Source: Ruminococcus sp.
GTDB taxonomy: Bacteria; Bacillota; Clostridia; Oscillospirales; Ruminococcaceae
Direction: 5' to 3'
Length of the DNA: 64,000 nucleotides
Assembly (NCBI RefSeq): GCF_017464355.1
Contig: NZ_JAFUAG010000017.1
Coordinates: 182,526-246,525 of the forward strand
Under the pieces are notes generated by a model. It worked only from the letters and a program-made list of their open reading frames with translations, was not told the DNA's origin and made no database searches. The translations under genes were made by a program, and so were the position numbers. The stretch's first letter is position 1, and the number at the start of each line of letters is the position of its first letter. Shown here one piece after another: positions 35,027 to 43,923 of the stretch.

Positions 35027-35941
35027 ATGAGAATTTCTAAGATCATTGCTGGTATGTCCGCACTGGCTATCGCTGCTTCCATGGCAGTTGTTGCAAACGC
35101 ACAGACAGTATCCGTTGCAACCCCTTCTGATAAGGAGTGGGACGGCTTTGCTAAGTATACCAACGCTGACGGCGCTGAGGATAACGATTTTATCTGGGGC
35201 GGCACTCTGACTAAGGGCAGCGACCTGACAGTTACACTGAACTTCGAGTGGACCGAGAAGGGCAGCGATGCTAAGTTCTGCGCAGTAAAGCCCGCATATG
35301 CTAACGGCTGGGATCCTGTTTTTGCTGACGAAGCTCCCGAAGGCTGGGTAGAGAACAGCCAGGATACCGATGACGACGGCAACCGCCTTGATGCTGACGG
35401 CAACCCCTGCGATTTCGCATGGCAGAACGACGGCTTCCTGCAGGCATATACTACCGACGTGACCAGCTTCACCTTCACTATCCCTGCTTCTGTTGTTGAC
35501 ACCATGTATGACAACGCTAACGCTGAAGAGGGCTTTGACGGTCTTCTGTTCCAGGTCGGCAACAACGGTATGAAGATCACTTCTATCGACTTCTCACAGG
35601 ACGTTCAGTGGTACTCCGAGCATCTGGCTGAGCCTGCAGATGAGTCTTCTTCTGTAGCTGAGAACGAGTCTTCTTCTACAGCTGAAAGCTCCAGCGAGAG
35701 CAGCAAGGCTGATGAGTCTTCCAAGGCTGAGTCCTCCAAGGCTGAGTCTTCCAAGGCTTCTTCCACAGCTTCAACTGCTACCAAGACAAACAATGCAACT
35801 ACAACAGCTACTTCTTCCGCAGCTGCTTCCGATGCAACTGCTTCCGACAACACCAACCAGGCTACAGGTGCTACCGCAGGTCTGGCACTGGCAGGTCTGG
35901 CACTGGCAGGCGCTGTTGCAGTAGTTTCCAAGAGAAAGTAA
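35027..35941 (+). CDS. Secreted Ser/Ala/Thr-rich surface protein with C-terminal anchor
   Basis: A 304-residue exported protein: signal peptide MRISKIIAGMSALAIAASMA, a globular beta-rich domain of about 175 residues (KEWDGFAKYTNADG ... FDGLLFQVGNNGMKITSIDF), then a long Ser/Ala/Thr/Lys linker with SSKAE repeats, and a C-terminal helix ending VVSKRK. The sequence before the helix is NQATG, a possible relaxed form of the NPxTG sortase signal; otherwise the helix is a simple tail anchor. The domain might be carbohydrate-binding, but this is not established. GGAGG precedes the ATG at 35027. A strong promoter and regular codon use suggest high expression. Confidence 0.75.
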   Translation: MRISKIIAGMSALAIAASMAVVANAQTVSVATPSDKEWDGFAKYTNADGAEDNDFIWGGTLTKGSDLTVTLNFEWTEKGSDAKFCAVKPAYANGWDPVFADEAPEGWVENSQDTDDDGNRLDADGNPCDFAWQNDGFLQAYTTDVTSFTFTIPASVVDTMYDNANAEEGFDGLLFQVGNNGMKITSIDFSQDVQWYSEHLAEPADESSSVAENESSSTAESSSESSKADESSKAESSKAESSKASSTASTATKTNNATTTATSSAAASDATASDNTNQATGATAGLALAGLALAGAVAVVSKRK

Positions 35942-35968
35942 TTTCTTTTAAAATTTGAAACTATACGG

Positions 35969-35998
35969 GACCTCCGCTTAACGCGGGGGTCTTTTTTT
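35969..35998 (+). terminator. Terminator of the surface protein gene
   Basis: GACCTCCGC pairs with GCGGGGGTC across TTAAC, followed by TTTTTTT. Confidence 0.85.
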
Positions 35999-36066
35999 GT
36001 TCACATTGAAATCGTTTTCCGTGCAAATAGCCCGTAAATAATGCGCAATATTGTGCAAAAGTAATA

Positions 36067-36095
36067 TTGCAAAACAGTGGTGAAAATGGTATAAT
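36067..36095 (+). promoter_or_regulatory. Sigma-A promoter of the lipoprotein gene
   Basis: TTGCAA (36067-36072), a 17-base spacer, TATAAT (36090-36095). Two GCAATATT-like words lie just upstream. Confidence 0.75.
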
Positions 36096-36159
36096 ACAAA
36101 AGTAAAATAAGGTCGGGCTAAAGCCCCGATGGGAATATATTAATGGAGGGTTATATAAC

Positions 36160-37158
36160 ATGAAAAAGATCCTTGCAATGACACTTGCGCTGACTATGTC
36201 GGCTCTGATGTTCGCTTCCTGCGGCGATACCGCAGACAACACTGAGTCCAAGGCTGAGGAAACTACCACAACTGCTGAAACTACCACTACAGCTGCCGAG
36301 ACCGAGGCTCCCGAGGAGACCGAGACTACTCCCGAGGAAGAGACTGCTGCTGTTGACAATTCCAACTGGAAGAGCCTTGATAAGATAGCTGACGCTCTGG
36401 AGGAGTACGACAATGCTTCTGTTACTTTCCAGGCTGACAGCGATGTTACCGATATCATCACCATGTTCAACGAGCCCCAGGCAGACCTCCTGCCCGGTGA
36501 TGAGGGCTACTCAGGCGATGAGGCAAAGATCAATTTCTCTGTACAGGAAGTCGCAGGCATTCCTATGCTCAAGTGCGATGAGGAGATCTATGACACCGCC
36601 GATGAGACCAACAACGGTCACAAGACCCTGAAGATAAGGGTAGATATGAACAAGCTGTTCGAGGCTCAGCCCGAGCTTATGGACGATATCTTCAATGTTA
36701 AGATAGAGCTGGTGGCTATCGCCCGCGAGCAGGCTGTATACGATGACGGCCTGGGCCCTGTTACCGTAGGCTGGTACGGCGGCGCTGTAGGCTCCAACAA
36801 TGCAGGTCAGTGGAACGGCAACCTGGGTTCCTATGATATGGCTTCCGATGCAGGTGACGGCTGGTGCAACCAGTGGGCTCACTGCGTAGCTTCTGCAAGA
36901 GTAGGCCTGAAGGACGGTTCCAAGTACAACCACGAGAACGAGACCAACTACACCACTCTCATGGCCTGGATAGTAAAGAGCGACATCGACCTGTACATCG
37001 CTGACATCGTATTTGAAGACGATGCAGGCAACGTTATAGCTATCCCCGAGGGCGCTATCCCCGGCGGCGCAAGCTATGAAAAGGAAGAGAACGTTGACGC
37101 TGATTCCGACGGCATCATCGAGTATGCTGAGGACGGCACTGTTGTTCTGGAGCAGTAA
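36160..37158 (+). CDS. Putative lipoprotein, unknown function
   Basis: A 332-residue exported lipoprotein. The signal MKKILAMTLALTMSALMFASC carries the lipobox FASC, and the mature N-terminus is a Thr/Glu-rich tether (TTTTAETTTTAAETEAPEE). The globular part (about 70-330) is acidic, with segments such as TVGWYGGAVGSNNAGQW and LMAWIVKSDIDLYIADIVFE that suggest a beta-sandwich, possibly carbohydrate-binding. No enzyme motif is seen. It has its own promoter and terminator. GGAGG lies about 12 bases before the ATG. Confidence 0.75.
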   Translation: MKKILAMTLALTMSALMFASCGDTADNTESKAEETTTTAETTTTAAETEAPEETETTPEEETAAVDNSNWKSLDKIADALEEYDNASVTFQADSDVTDIITMFNEPQADLLPGDEGYSGDEAKINFSVQEVAGIPMLKCDEEIYDTADETNNGHKTLKIRVDMNKLFEAQPELMDDIFNVKIELVAIAREQAVYDDGLGPVTVGWYGGAVGSNNAGQWNGNLGSYDMASDAGDGWCNQWAHCVASARVGLKDGSKYNHENETNYTTLMAWIVKSDIDLYIADIVFEDDAGNVIAIPEGAIPGGASYEKEENVDADSDGIIEYAEDGTVVLEQ

Positions 37159-37172
37159 TATCAAATACAAAA

Positions 37173-37198
37173 GGCCTGCGTTATGCAGGTCTTTTTTT
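37173..37198 (+). terminator. Terminator of the lipoprotein gene
   Basis: GGCCTGC pairs with GCAGGTC (one G-T pair) across GTTAT, followed by TTTTTTT. Confidence 0.82.
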
Positions 37199-37205
37199 AT
37201 GGGAC

Positions 37206-37700
37206 TTATTCAAACTCTGCCGAAAGCACCCCTGCTATCTCCAGTGAAACTATCCCGCCGTCTTTTACCTCCGCTGTGAAGCTTTGCCCTGCCGCCTGAC
37301 CTGTTTCTCTGATACAGCCCTCAGCCTCGGTGCAGCTGATATCTCTGCCTTCCGCCACATCGTCCAGTGCGGAGGTCAGCAGGGGCATAAGGCCGTATTC
37401 GGGCATATTTTCGGGGGATATGTAGTATTCCAGACCCTCATAGGCCATGCGGCTGCCTTCGGGGTCGCAGGTCATGGTCAGCCCCGCAAGGCATTCGGGC
37501 TCACTGAAAGCGCATTCCCATATGCCGTCACCGCCCCGCCGCAGGTGTGCGGTGTATTCTCTGCCGTTGAGGGTGATGTGGGCGGTCTTGTCAAGCTCCG
37601 CTGAAAGCTTTTTCGGTTCCGTGGCTCTGCGCTCCGCCTTGCAGGCGGACATGGCTGCGGCAAAAGCAAGGGTCACAAGCAGTAAGGGTGTTTTCTTCAT
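37206..37700 (-). CDS. Small putative lipoprotein
   Basis: A 164-residue protein with a lipoprotein signal, MKKTPLLLVTLAFAAAMSAC. The mature part is a small beta-rich domain (ITLNGREYTAHLRRGGDGIWECAF) of unknown role. Of the two possible ATGs, the one at 37700 is preferred because GGAGGT is 8 bases upstream; the other, two codons earlier, is only one base from that site. It begins 62 bases after the nnr stop and is probably the last gene of that operon. Confidence 0.7.
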   Translation of the reverse strand: MKKTPLLLVTLAFAAAMSACKAERRATEPKKLSAELDKTAHITLNGREYTAHLRRGGDGIWECAFSEPECLAGLTMTCDPEGSRMAYEGLEYYISPENMPEYGLMPLLTSALDDVAEGRDISCTEAEGCIRETGQAAGQSFTAEVKDGGIVSLEIAGVLSAEFE

Positions 37701-37762
37701 AGGCATTACCTCCGCAAAAAAAGCGGCTCTTCATAATGAAGAACCGCCGTATTGTCAGTGAC

Positions 37763-39352
37763 TTACTCCTCGCCGCCCTCAAGGTGTTTGAGGAAGAAGG
37801 GCATGAACGCCAGTATATCTCTTGCAAGAATGCCCCGTTCGGAACGCTTTTTACTCAGCACCTCTGCACATCTGCCCATGACCATGCAGGCCAGTATGCA
37901 GTTTATCAGGGAAGACCTCTTGGTCTGTGCCGTCAGGGAAGCTATGAGCCCCGCCAGCATATCGCCAGAGCCGCCCTTGGAAAGCGCCGTGTTGCCTGCC
38001 GTTATTACCTCGGTGCGGTCGGCGCAGCACACAATGGTCTCGCTGGACTTGGAAACCACGGTGACGCCGTATTTCTTTGAAAGCCCGTAGGAATATTTCA
38101 GCCTGTCCGCCAGAACTTCCTCCTGGGTCACACCACAGAGCCTTGCCAGCTCCCCGGGGTGTGGGGTAAGTATCACTGTTGACTTTTTCTTCAACAGTAC
38201 ATCTATATTCGGTACAAGTGAATTTATTCCGTCAGCGTCAAGTATAACAGGCACAGGGGACTTCTCTGTCAGCTCGGCCACCAGCTTTTCCGTTTCGGGG
38301 GTGTGGCCTATGCCGCAGCCCAGCAGCAGCGCCCTGGCATCTCCCAGCTTTTCAAGAATGGCCTCAGCGTTGTCGGAGGTCATGCAGCCCTTGTCGTCAG
38401 ACTTCATGGCCGAGAATATGCATTCGTACAGGTTGCAGGAAAGGGCTCTCACCACGTTCTCTGTGCTGCATATCTCCACAAGGCCTGCGCCCATGCGCAG
38501 TGCGGCAGTAGCGGAAATTCCCGCTGCCCCGATGTAGCTGTCGCTGCCGCAGACACATACCACCTTGCCGAAGGTGCCCTTGTGAGCCCAGGGTTTGCGT
38601 GAGGTCAGGAACTTTTTGCCCAGCTGGCTGTCGTCCAGCATACTTGCCTTGGCATATATCTCGTTCTCCATAATGGGGTCGCCCGTGTTGGCTGCGGCGG
38701 GTATGCCTATGTCGTCCACATATATCTCGCCGCAGAAATACTTCGCAGGCGAAAGCAGCATACCAAGCTTTTTAGCGTGCATGGTAACAGTGATATCCGC
38801 CGTTACCGCCAGCACCCCTGCCTGACCGCTGGTAGCGTCCACACCCGAGGGTATATCGCAGGCGATGACCCGCTTTGCGTAGGTGTTCAGGTGAATGAAC
38901 AGGGGCTGCAGGTCGCGGCCTATCTCCCCTGTAAAGCCTGTGCCGAAAATGCAGTCCACCACTATGGTGCTGTCGCTTATGGCCTTGGCCCAGGGATGTT
39001 CGGGGTCGCCGTCGTAAAACATCACATCAATGCTCTTGTTCAGCTTGTTGTAGGCACTGCTTGCCAGCTCCGTAGAGGGCTTGCCGCAGCACAGCACCAC
39101 CTTGGTGCTTATGCCCGCGCGGAAAAGGTGGTTTGCAGCCACCATGCCGTCGCCGCCGTTGTTGCCCTTGCCTGCCAGTATGACTATCTCGGGGGTATCG
39201 GGCTGTCCGTCGGACATAGCCTCGTTCTGCACATGGCTCGCCAGCTTTTCGCCTGCTGCCGCCATAAGCTCAGCCCTGCTGACACCCAGCTCTTCCGAAC
39301 GCTGCTCGCAGACTCTCATCTGCTCAACTGTAAGTATCCTGTCTCTGATCAT
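37763..39352 (-). CDS. nnr: Bifunctional NAD(P)H-hydrate epimerase/dehydratase
   Basis: Repairs damaged NAD(P)H hydrates in the cytoplasm. The 529-residue fusion has an N-terminal YjeF_N epimerase domain (about 1-215; VILAGKGNNGGDGMVAA, DCIFGTGFTGEIG, ACDIPSGVDATSG) and a C-terminal ADP-dependent dehydratase domain (about 235-529; HKGTFGKVVCVCGSDSYIGA, LTPHPGELARLCG, SKGGSGDMLAGLIAS). Both active-site motifs look intact. GGAGGAAGG precedes the ATG. It starts 50 bases after acpS, a frequent neighbour in Firmicutes. Confidence 0.93.
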   Translation of the reverse strand: MIRDRILTVEQMRVCEQRSEELGVSRAELMAAAGEKLASHVQNEAMSDGQPDTPEIVILAGKGNNGGDGMVAANHLFRAGISTKVVLCCGKPSTELASSAYNKLNKSIDVMFYDGDPEHPWAKAISDSTIVVDCIFGTGFTGEIGRDLQPLFIHLNTYAKRVIACDIPSGVDATSGQAGVLAVTADITVTMHAKKLGMLLSPAKYFCGEIYVDDIGIPAAANTGDPIMENEIYAKASMLDDSQLGKKFLTSRKPWAHKGTFGKVVCVCGSDSYIGAAGISATAALRMGAGLVEICSTENVVRALSCNLYECIFSAMKSDDKGCMTSDNAEAILEKLGDARALLLGCGIGHTPETEKLVAELTEKSPVPVILDADGINSLVPNIDVLLKKKSTVILTPHPGELARLCGVTQEEVLADRLKYSYGLSKKYGVTVVSKSSETIVCCADRTEVITAGNTALSKGGSGDMLAGLIASLTAQTKRSSLINCILACMVMGRCAEVLSKKRSERGILARDILAFMPFFLKHLEGGEE

Positions 39353-39402
39353 GTTCCTTCCTCCTTTTTCGGGCAGTACCCGTAAACTTCTCTATACGCT
39401 CG

Positions 39403-39774
39403 TCAGCCCTTGTAGGCTATCACTGTGGCTGACGCATATTCTCTAGTGTGAGTTATGGAAAGGGAGAACCTGAGCCCTCTTTCCTCTGCTATAGCTGCCG
39501 CATTCCCGCTGAGCATAAGCTTCGGGCAGCCCAGTTCATCATGTATCACAGCGGCCTCTGTCAGCTCAAAGCCCCGCACACCTGTGCCCAGGCTCTTCCC
39601 GAAGGCTTCCTTCGCCGCCCAGCAGCCTGCCATGCTCTCCGCAGGGTCACGCTTTTTGGAAAAATACTCCAGTTCCGCCTCGGCATACACCCGTCTGCGG
39701 AAGCTTTCCCTCTCACAGCTTTTCCTTATCCTGGATATCTCCACCAGGTCTGTCCCCACGGATATCTCTGCCAT
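39403..39774 (-). CDS. acpS: Holo-[acyl-carrier-protein] synthase
   Basis: Transfers 4'-phosphopantetheine from CoA to acyl carrier protein. The 123-residue protein has the family motifs VGTDLVEISRI near the N-terminus and WAAKEAFGKSLGTG in the middle, then SITHTREYASATVIA. The start at 39774 is chosen because its ATG overlaps the TAA of the upstream gene (TAATG), a classic translational coupling; a Met three codons earlier lies inside that gene. nnr follows 50 bases later. Confidence 0.92.
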   Translation of the reverse strand: MAEISVGTDLVEISRIRKSCERESFRRRVYAEAELEYFSKKRDPAESMAGCWAAKEAFGKSLGTGVRGFELTEAAVIHDELGCPKLMLSGNAAAIAEERGLRFSLSITHTREYASATVIAYKG

Positions 39775-40316
39775 TATTCCCATTCCTCTGCGGGCTTGTC
39801 AGGCACGTTCACCTTATTGCGAATGGTGCGGGGCAGGTGGGACTTTATCACCCTGAGCATATCGTCATCAGGGGTGAATATCAGCCTGGTATCACCGTGG
39901 TCGGGGTGCTTGACATCAAGGTACCAGTCAGTAAGTTCGCTGTTCATCGCAGAAGCCATTACCACCGTCCTGTCGCCGCTGTCGGAGCCGTTATACTCGC
40001 CTATATCGGTGGCGTCGTTGACCTTGATGGTCACCAGATGTTTCCTGCTCCTGGCGGCGATGACCTTGTCAACATCAAGGTCGCCGTTGGTGAAGATATA
40101 TTCGTATTCAAGGCTGAGGTTCTGTATAAGGTGTACCCCGCCGTAGATCATCAGTGCGGCTATGAAAAACGCAATGGGGAGAAATGCCATCATCATGATA
40201 GCGAACATTATCACTGCAAAAGCCAGCGCCACACTGGCAAAGGCTATGAGAAAACGCAGGGTGCTGTCACGGCTGGTGTTCTCCTTCTTTATTATCTGTT
40301 CCTTAAAGCTGTCCAT
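39774..40316 (-). CDS. Two-helix membrane protein (DUF6106-like)
   Basis: A 180-residue protein with a charged N-terminus MDSFKEQIIKKENTSRD, two adjacent membrane helices (about 20-42 and 44-63) and a C-terminal cytoplasmic domain containing LEYEYIFTNGDLDVDKVIA and RLIFTPDDDMLRVIKSHLP. The layout resembles the uncharacterised DUF6106 family of Clostridia; this match is from memory and moderate. GGAGG lies 11 bases before the ATG at 40316. It is the first gene of the acpS-nnr operon, with its stop overlapping the acpS start. Confidence 0.75.
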   Translation of the reverse strand: MDSFKEQIIKKENTSRDSTLRFLIAFASVALAFAVIMFAIMMMAFLPIAFFIAALMIYGGVHLIQNLSLEYEYIFTNGDLDVDKVIAARSRKHLVTIKVNDATDIGEYNGSDSGDRTVVMASAMNSELTDWYLDVKHPDHGDTRLIFTPDDDMLRVIKSHLPRTIRNKVNVPDKPAEEWE

Positions 40317-40454
40317 GTAAAATTGCCTCCTAGCAGATCTGCGCAAACTCTGCGCCATAATATCATACTATCAAATTATACCACATTTTTTTTATTTATG
40401 CAAGCAGATTTGTGTGATATATGTATGAAATTCCCGAAAGTTCTGTGAGTTCAC

Positions 40455-40483
40455 TTGAATGGGTGCGGAAAATGTGCTATAAT
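40455..40483 (+). promoter_or_regulatory. Sigma-A promoter of the amidohydrolase gene
   Basis: TTGAAT (40455-40460), a 17-base spacer, TATAAT (40478-40483), 31 bases before the TTG start. Confidence 0.8.
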
Positions 40484-40514
40484 ATGACGTAGTTCGTAAA
40501 CGGGAGGATTTTGC

Positions 40515-41315
40515 TTGCTTATAGATTTTCATGTACACTGCTTCAACCCGAAGATAGCTGCCCGCGCCATAGCCGCTTTGCAGGAACGGGCGGATATACC
40601 GCCGCTGACCAACGGCCTCATAGAAGATACGGTGAAACGCTTTGACGAATGGGGCGTTGACAGGGGAGTGCTGCTGCCCATTGCCACCAAGCCCACCCAG
40701 CAAAGGGTGCTGAACGACTGGTGCGCCGAACAGGACGGGGGCAGGTTCATAAGCTTCGGCTCAGTACACCCCGACGCTGAGGACCTCTGCGAGGAGCTGG
40801 ACAGGATAGTCGCCCTGGGGCTCCACGGCATAAAGCTTCACCCCGATTATCAGGGCTACATGATAGACGATGAGCGGGTGGACTTCATGTATGATGAGAT
40901 AGAAAAGCGGGGGCTGCCCGTGGTCTTCCATGCAGGGTTCGATGTGGTGTCACCCGCACTGGTACACTGCCCCCCCGAAAGGTCGCTGAAAATGCTGAAA
41001 AAGCACCCCCGCATGAAAGTCATACTGGCACATATGGGCGGCAACGACAGTCATCAGCAGGTGCTTGACCTGCTGGCAGGCATAGACGGTGAGGTCTACT
41101 TCGATACAGCTTTCACAGGCAGGTATCTCACCGATGAGCTTATGGAGAAGATAATAAGGAAGCACGGCGCTGACAGGATACTCTTCGCCAGCGACTGCCC
41201 CTGGGACAGCCCTGCGGTCATAAGAGAAAAAATACTCCGCCTGGGCATATCCGACGACGATAAGGAAAAGATATTCTCAGCCAATGCCCTGAGGCTGCTG
41301 GGGCAGGGAATATAA
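40515..41315 (+). CDS. Metal-dependent amidohydrolase-family hydrolase
   Basis: A 266-residue TIM-barrel hydrolase of the amidohydrolase_2 type. Metal-site motifs appear in order: FHVHCF (HxH at the N-terminus), GIKLHPDYQG, VVFHAGFD, LAHMGG and FASDCPW (late Asp). It probably cleaves a C-N, C-O or C-C bond in a small cytoplasmic metabolite; the substrate is unknown. The start codon is TTG at 40515, supported by GGGAGGA 6 bases upstream and by the immediate LIDFHVH that opens the family fold. Confidence 0.87.
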   Translation: MLIDFHVHCFNPKIAARAIAALQERADIPPLTNGLIEDTVKRFDEWGVDRGVLLPIATKPTQQRVLNDWCAEQDGGRFISFGSVHPDAEDLCEELDRIVALGLHGIKLHPDYQGYMIDDERVDFMYDEIEKRGLPVVFHAGFDVVSPALVHCPPERSLKMLKKHPRMKVILAHMGGNDSHQQVLDLLAGIDGEVYFDTAFTGRYLTDELMEKIIRKHGADRILFASDCPWDSPAVIREKILRLGISDDDKEKIFSANALRLLGQGI

Positions 41316-41364
41316 GACTACAGATAAAGACGGGTCGTATCCCGCAAAAAGTGAGGCAAGGATA

Positions 41365-42102
41365 ATGTGTAAAAATTTGAGAACGATAGTCATGGCAGGG
41401 CTGGCAGCTGTTATGCTGGCAGGCTGCGGTCAGGTGGGGGACGGCGATCCCTACGATACTGAGCCTGTGTTCACCTCGGGCACCACCTACACCAAGCGAA
41501 CGGTGCATACTACAAAAACAGCCATGTATACGGGCGGTGAGATAGATGACGCGGATATGGTGGAATATAATACCACCACCACGACCATAACAGGCTCACT
41601 GGAGAATGACCGGATATTCAACCCCGATGATGAGGTCGATGAGGCCATGCGCGCCACCCAGCGCACCGAGGCCAAGACCTATTATACTATCCCTGAGCAT
41701 AACGGCACTACCGCTGCGGCAGTAACTGTCAGCGCTGAGGCCACCTCCACCACTGCCGGCGGGCCTATAGTACTGGGGGAGGAAAGCGAGCTTGCCCCCG
41801 CAGCGGAAGCTTCTTCCGCCGGGAAAACATCAGCTGTTACTACGGCCTTTACCGCAGACAGCCTTTTCAGACTGGAGGACAGCATGAAGTACAGCTCGGA
41901 TAAGGGCTATACCGTCACATCAGATACCACCTTCCTGAACCTGAGGTTCGGCCCCTCAAAGCAGTATGACATCAGGCTGAAGATACCCGACGGCGCAAGC
42001 GTGACCGGGCTGGGCGAAACTACAGGCACCGATGGCAACGTGTGGGTGTACACCAGCTATAACGGCACCTACGGCTGGGTCATGAGAGAATTGCTCAGCT
42101 GA
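41365..42102 (+). CDS. Lipoprotein with C-terminal SH3b domain
   Basis: A 245-residue lipoprotein. The signal begins MCKNLRTIVMAGLAAV with lipobox LAGC; a long Thr/Ala-rich, disordered stretch (about 30-180) follows, then a bacterial SH3 domain of about 60 residues (TFLNLRFGPSKQYDIRLKI, VWVYTSYNGTYGWVMREL). SH3b domains usually bind peptidoglycan or peptides, so it is probably a wall-associated tether. It starts 49 bases after the amidohydrolase gene and may be read from the same promoter. AGGCAAGGA precedes the ATG. Confidence 0.82.
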   Translation: MCKNLRTIVMAGLAAVMLAGCGQVGDGDPYDTEPVFTSGTTYTKRTVHTTKTAMYTGGEIDDADMVEYNTTTTTITGSLENDRIFNPDDEVDEAMRATQRTEAKTYYTIPEHNGTTAAAVTVSAEATSTTAGGPIVLGEESELAPAAEASSAGKTSAVTTAFTADSLFRLEDSMKYSSDKGYTVTSDTTFLNLRFGPSKQYDIRLKIPDGASVTGLGETTGTDGNVWVYTSYNGTYGWVMRELLS

Positions 42103-42122
42103 GAATACGGATAAAAATGTAA

Positions 42123-42150
42123 AAAGCTGTCAGCGTTTCGCGGCAGCTTT
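42123..42150 (+). terminator. Weak terminator-like hairpin after the SH3 lipoprotein gene
   Basis: AAAGCTG and CAGCTTT pair across a 14-base partly paired loop, about 20 bases past the stop. The T-run is short. Confidence 0.45.
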
Positions 42151-42205
42151 AGCTGTATCATATAATATAGATATGAAGAAATGTGGAAATTTGTTGCTAA
42201 TGCGG

Positions 42206-42234
42206 TTGACAAAGACCTTTATTTGGTGTATAAT
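42206..42234 (+). promoter_or_regulatory. Sigma-A promoter of the Wzz/BY-kinase operon
   Basis: TTGACA (42206-42211), a 17-base spacer, TATAAT (42229-42234). Confidence 0.88.
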
Positions 42235-42315
42235 ATCATAGTGTGTTAGTTTGCAAAAACCCGAAGTGCCCAAGCCTTCGGGGGATAAATATATTCAGGT
42301 AGGTGTTGCATAAAA

Positions 42316-43101
42316 ATGGAAGAGAAAGAAATCAGTATACAGGAAATACTTGGTATACTGCTCAGCCATATAAAGATGATACTGGTCATCACTATACTGG
42401 CCGCTGTGGCAGGTTACAGCTTTGCGAAGTTCGTGCTGCCCCTGCAGTATACTTCGAGCATCAAGATCTATGTCACCAACGGTTCAAGAAATACCAATGC
42501 CGAGGGCGGTGCCCAGATAAACGGTCAGGACCTTTCCGCTTCGAGAAGCCTGGCTGCTACCTATATCGTCATACTTGATGACACCTCTGTATATGAGGCC
42601 ATATCTGACAGACTGCTGAAGGATTATGAGATCGAGGATCTGAAATATTATTTCTCGGTGCTTATGGACGATGAGGGCAAGGAGTATATCCCTGCAAGCC
42701 AGATAAAGAGACTTATCACCGTAGCCGCAGTCAACAACACCGAGGTGCTGCAGGTGACAGTCACCAGTGAGGTGCCCAGTATCTCTGCGAGAATATGCAC
42801 GTATATGTCTGAGATAGCTCCCGAGATAATCACCCGTACCACCAAGGCGGGTTCTGTTGAAACAGTATCTCCCGCAAAGGTGCCCACAGGCCCCAGCGGT
42901 CCCAACATCACCAGATATATGCTGCTGGGTCTGATAGCAGGCCTGGCTCTGTCCGTGGCTATAGCCCTTGTAACAAGCTTCTTTGATAATACTATAAAGA
43001 CCGGTGAGGATCTGAAGGAACGCTTCGGCGTACCTGTACTTGCCGAGATACCCGATATCTTCATGGACGAGAAGGGAGGCGGCAGCAAGTATGGCAGGTA
43101 G
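42316..43101 (+). CDS. Wzz/CpsC-type polysaccharide co-polymerase, tyrosine-kinase activator
   Basis: A 261-residue membrane protein that in Gram-positives sets polysaccharide chain length and activates a tyrosine kinase. Two membrane helices flank the outside domain: about 19-41 (IKMILVITILAAVAGYSF) and about 202-221 (MLLGLIAGLALSVAIALV). TSSIKIYVTN is typical of the Wzz opening, and the PxxP-rich segment PTGPSGPN precedes the second helix. The cytoplasmic tail LKERFGVPVLAEIPDI would contact the kinase encoded next, whose start overlaps this gene by 11 bases. Confidence 0.88.
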   Translation: MEEKEISIQEILGILLSHIKMILVITILAAVAGYSFAKFVLPLQYTSSIKIYVTNGSRNTNAEGGAQINGQDLSASRSLAATYIVILDDTSVYEAISDRLLKDYEIEDLKYYFSVLMDDEGKEYIPASQIKRLITVAAVNNTEVLQVTVTSEVPSISARICTYMSEIAPEIITRTTKAGSVETVSPAKVPTGPSGPNITRYMLLGLIAGLALSVAIALVTSFFDNTIKTGEDLKERFGVPVLAEIPDIFMDEKGGGSKYGR

Positions 43102-43852
43102 AAATAAAAGAGCCGCAGGCGGCAGGAGCAAGAGAAGAACTCTCATGGATAAGAACATCGCTTTTCCTGTTACCGAGGCTTACAAGAACCTGAGAACAAA
43201 TATCTCCTTTGCGCTCTCTACCAAGAACAACAGGATATTTGCTGTATCCAGCGCCCTGGCCAGTGAGGGCAAGTCCACCGTGGCTGCCAACATAGCCATA
43301 ACCCTGGCGCAGAACAACAGCAAGGTGCTGCTCATAGACGGCGACCTGAGAAAGCCCGTTCAGCATAAGGTCTTCGAGCTGAAGAACGATGTGGGCATAT
43401 CTACCCTCATAGGCGGGCTGAACTCTTTTAAAGAGGTAGTCAATGCAGGGGTCATAGATAACCTTGATATCGTCACCTGCGGACCTATCCCCCCCAACCC
43501 CTCCGAGCTGCTGGGTTCGGATAACATGAAGTCGCTGCTGACCCAGCTGTCTTCAAGATATGATTATATCATCGTGGATACACCTCCCATAAACATCGTT
43601 ACCGATGCGCTGACACTGCTTGATACCATTGCAGGCATACTGCTGGTAGCAAAGCACGCACAGTCCACCTACGATGCGCTGGAGCAGGCTATAGACTCCA
43701 TCAAGCTGGCAGACGGTGCGCTGCTGGGCGTTGTGGTGAACAATATGTCCGTAACAGGCGGCAAGTACGGCGGAAAGTACAGCTATAAGTACAAGTACAG
43801 CTACGGCTACAGCTACTCAAGCTCGGGCGACGAAGATGAAGACGAAGAATAA
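43091..43852 (+). CDS. BY-kinase (CpsD/CapB-type tyrosine autokinase)
   Basis: A 253-residue cytoplasmic bacterial tyrosine kinase. It has the EAYKNLRTNISFA activator-contact motif, Walker A SEGKSTVAANIA, Walker A' VLLIDGDLRKP and Walker B YDYIIVDTPP. The C-terminal tail has a tyrosine cluster (KYSYKYKYSYGYSYS) for autophosphorylation, followed by an acidic end. The ATG at 43091 overlaps the co-polymerase gene and has GGGAGG upstream. Usually the pair regulates capsule or exopolysaccharide assembly, but no glycosyltransferase or flippase genes follow here. Confidence 0.88.
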   Translation: MAGRNKRAAGGRSKRRTLMDKNIAFPVTEAYKNLRTNISFALSTKNNRIFAVSSALASEGKSTVAANIAITLAQNNSKVLLIDGDLRKPVQHKVFELKNDVGISTLIGGLNSFKEVVNAGVIDNLDIVTCGPIPPNPSELLGSDNMKSLLTQLSSRYDYIIVDTPPINIVTDALTLLDTIAGILLVAKHAQSTYDALEQAIDSIKLADGALLGVVVNNMSVTGGKYGGKYSYKYKYSYGYSYSSSGDEDEDEE

Positions 43853-43923
43853 AACAATATGAGCAGCCCTATGCGGCTGCTTTTTTGTAATGGATAAGCG
43901 GATAAAGGAAACGGAGAATAACT

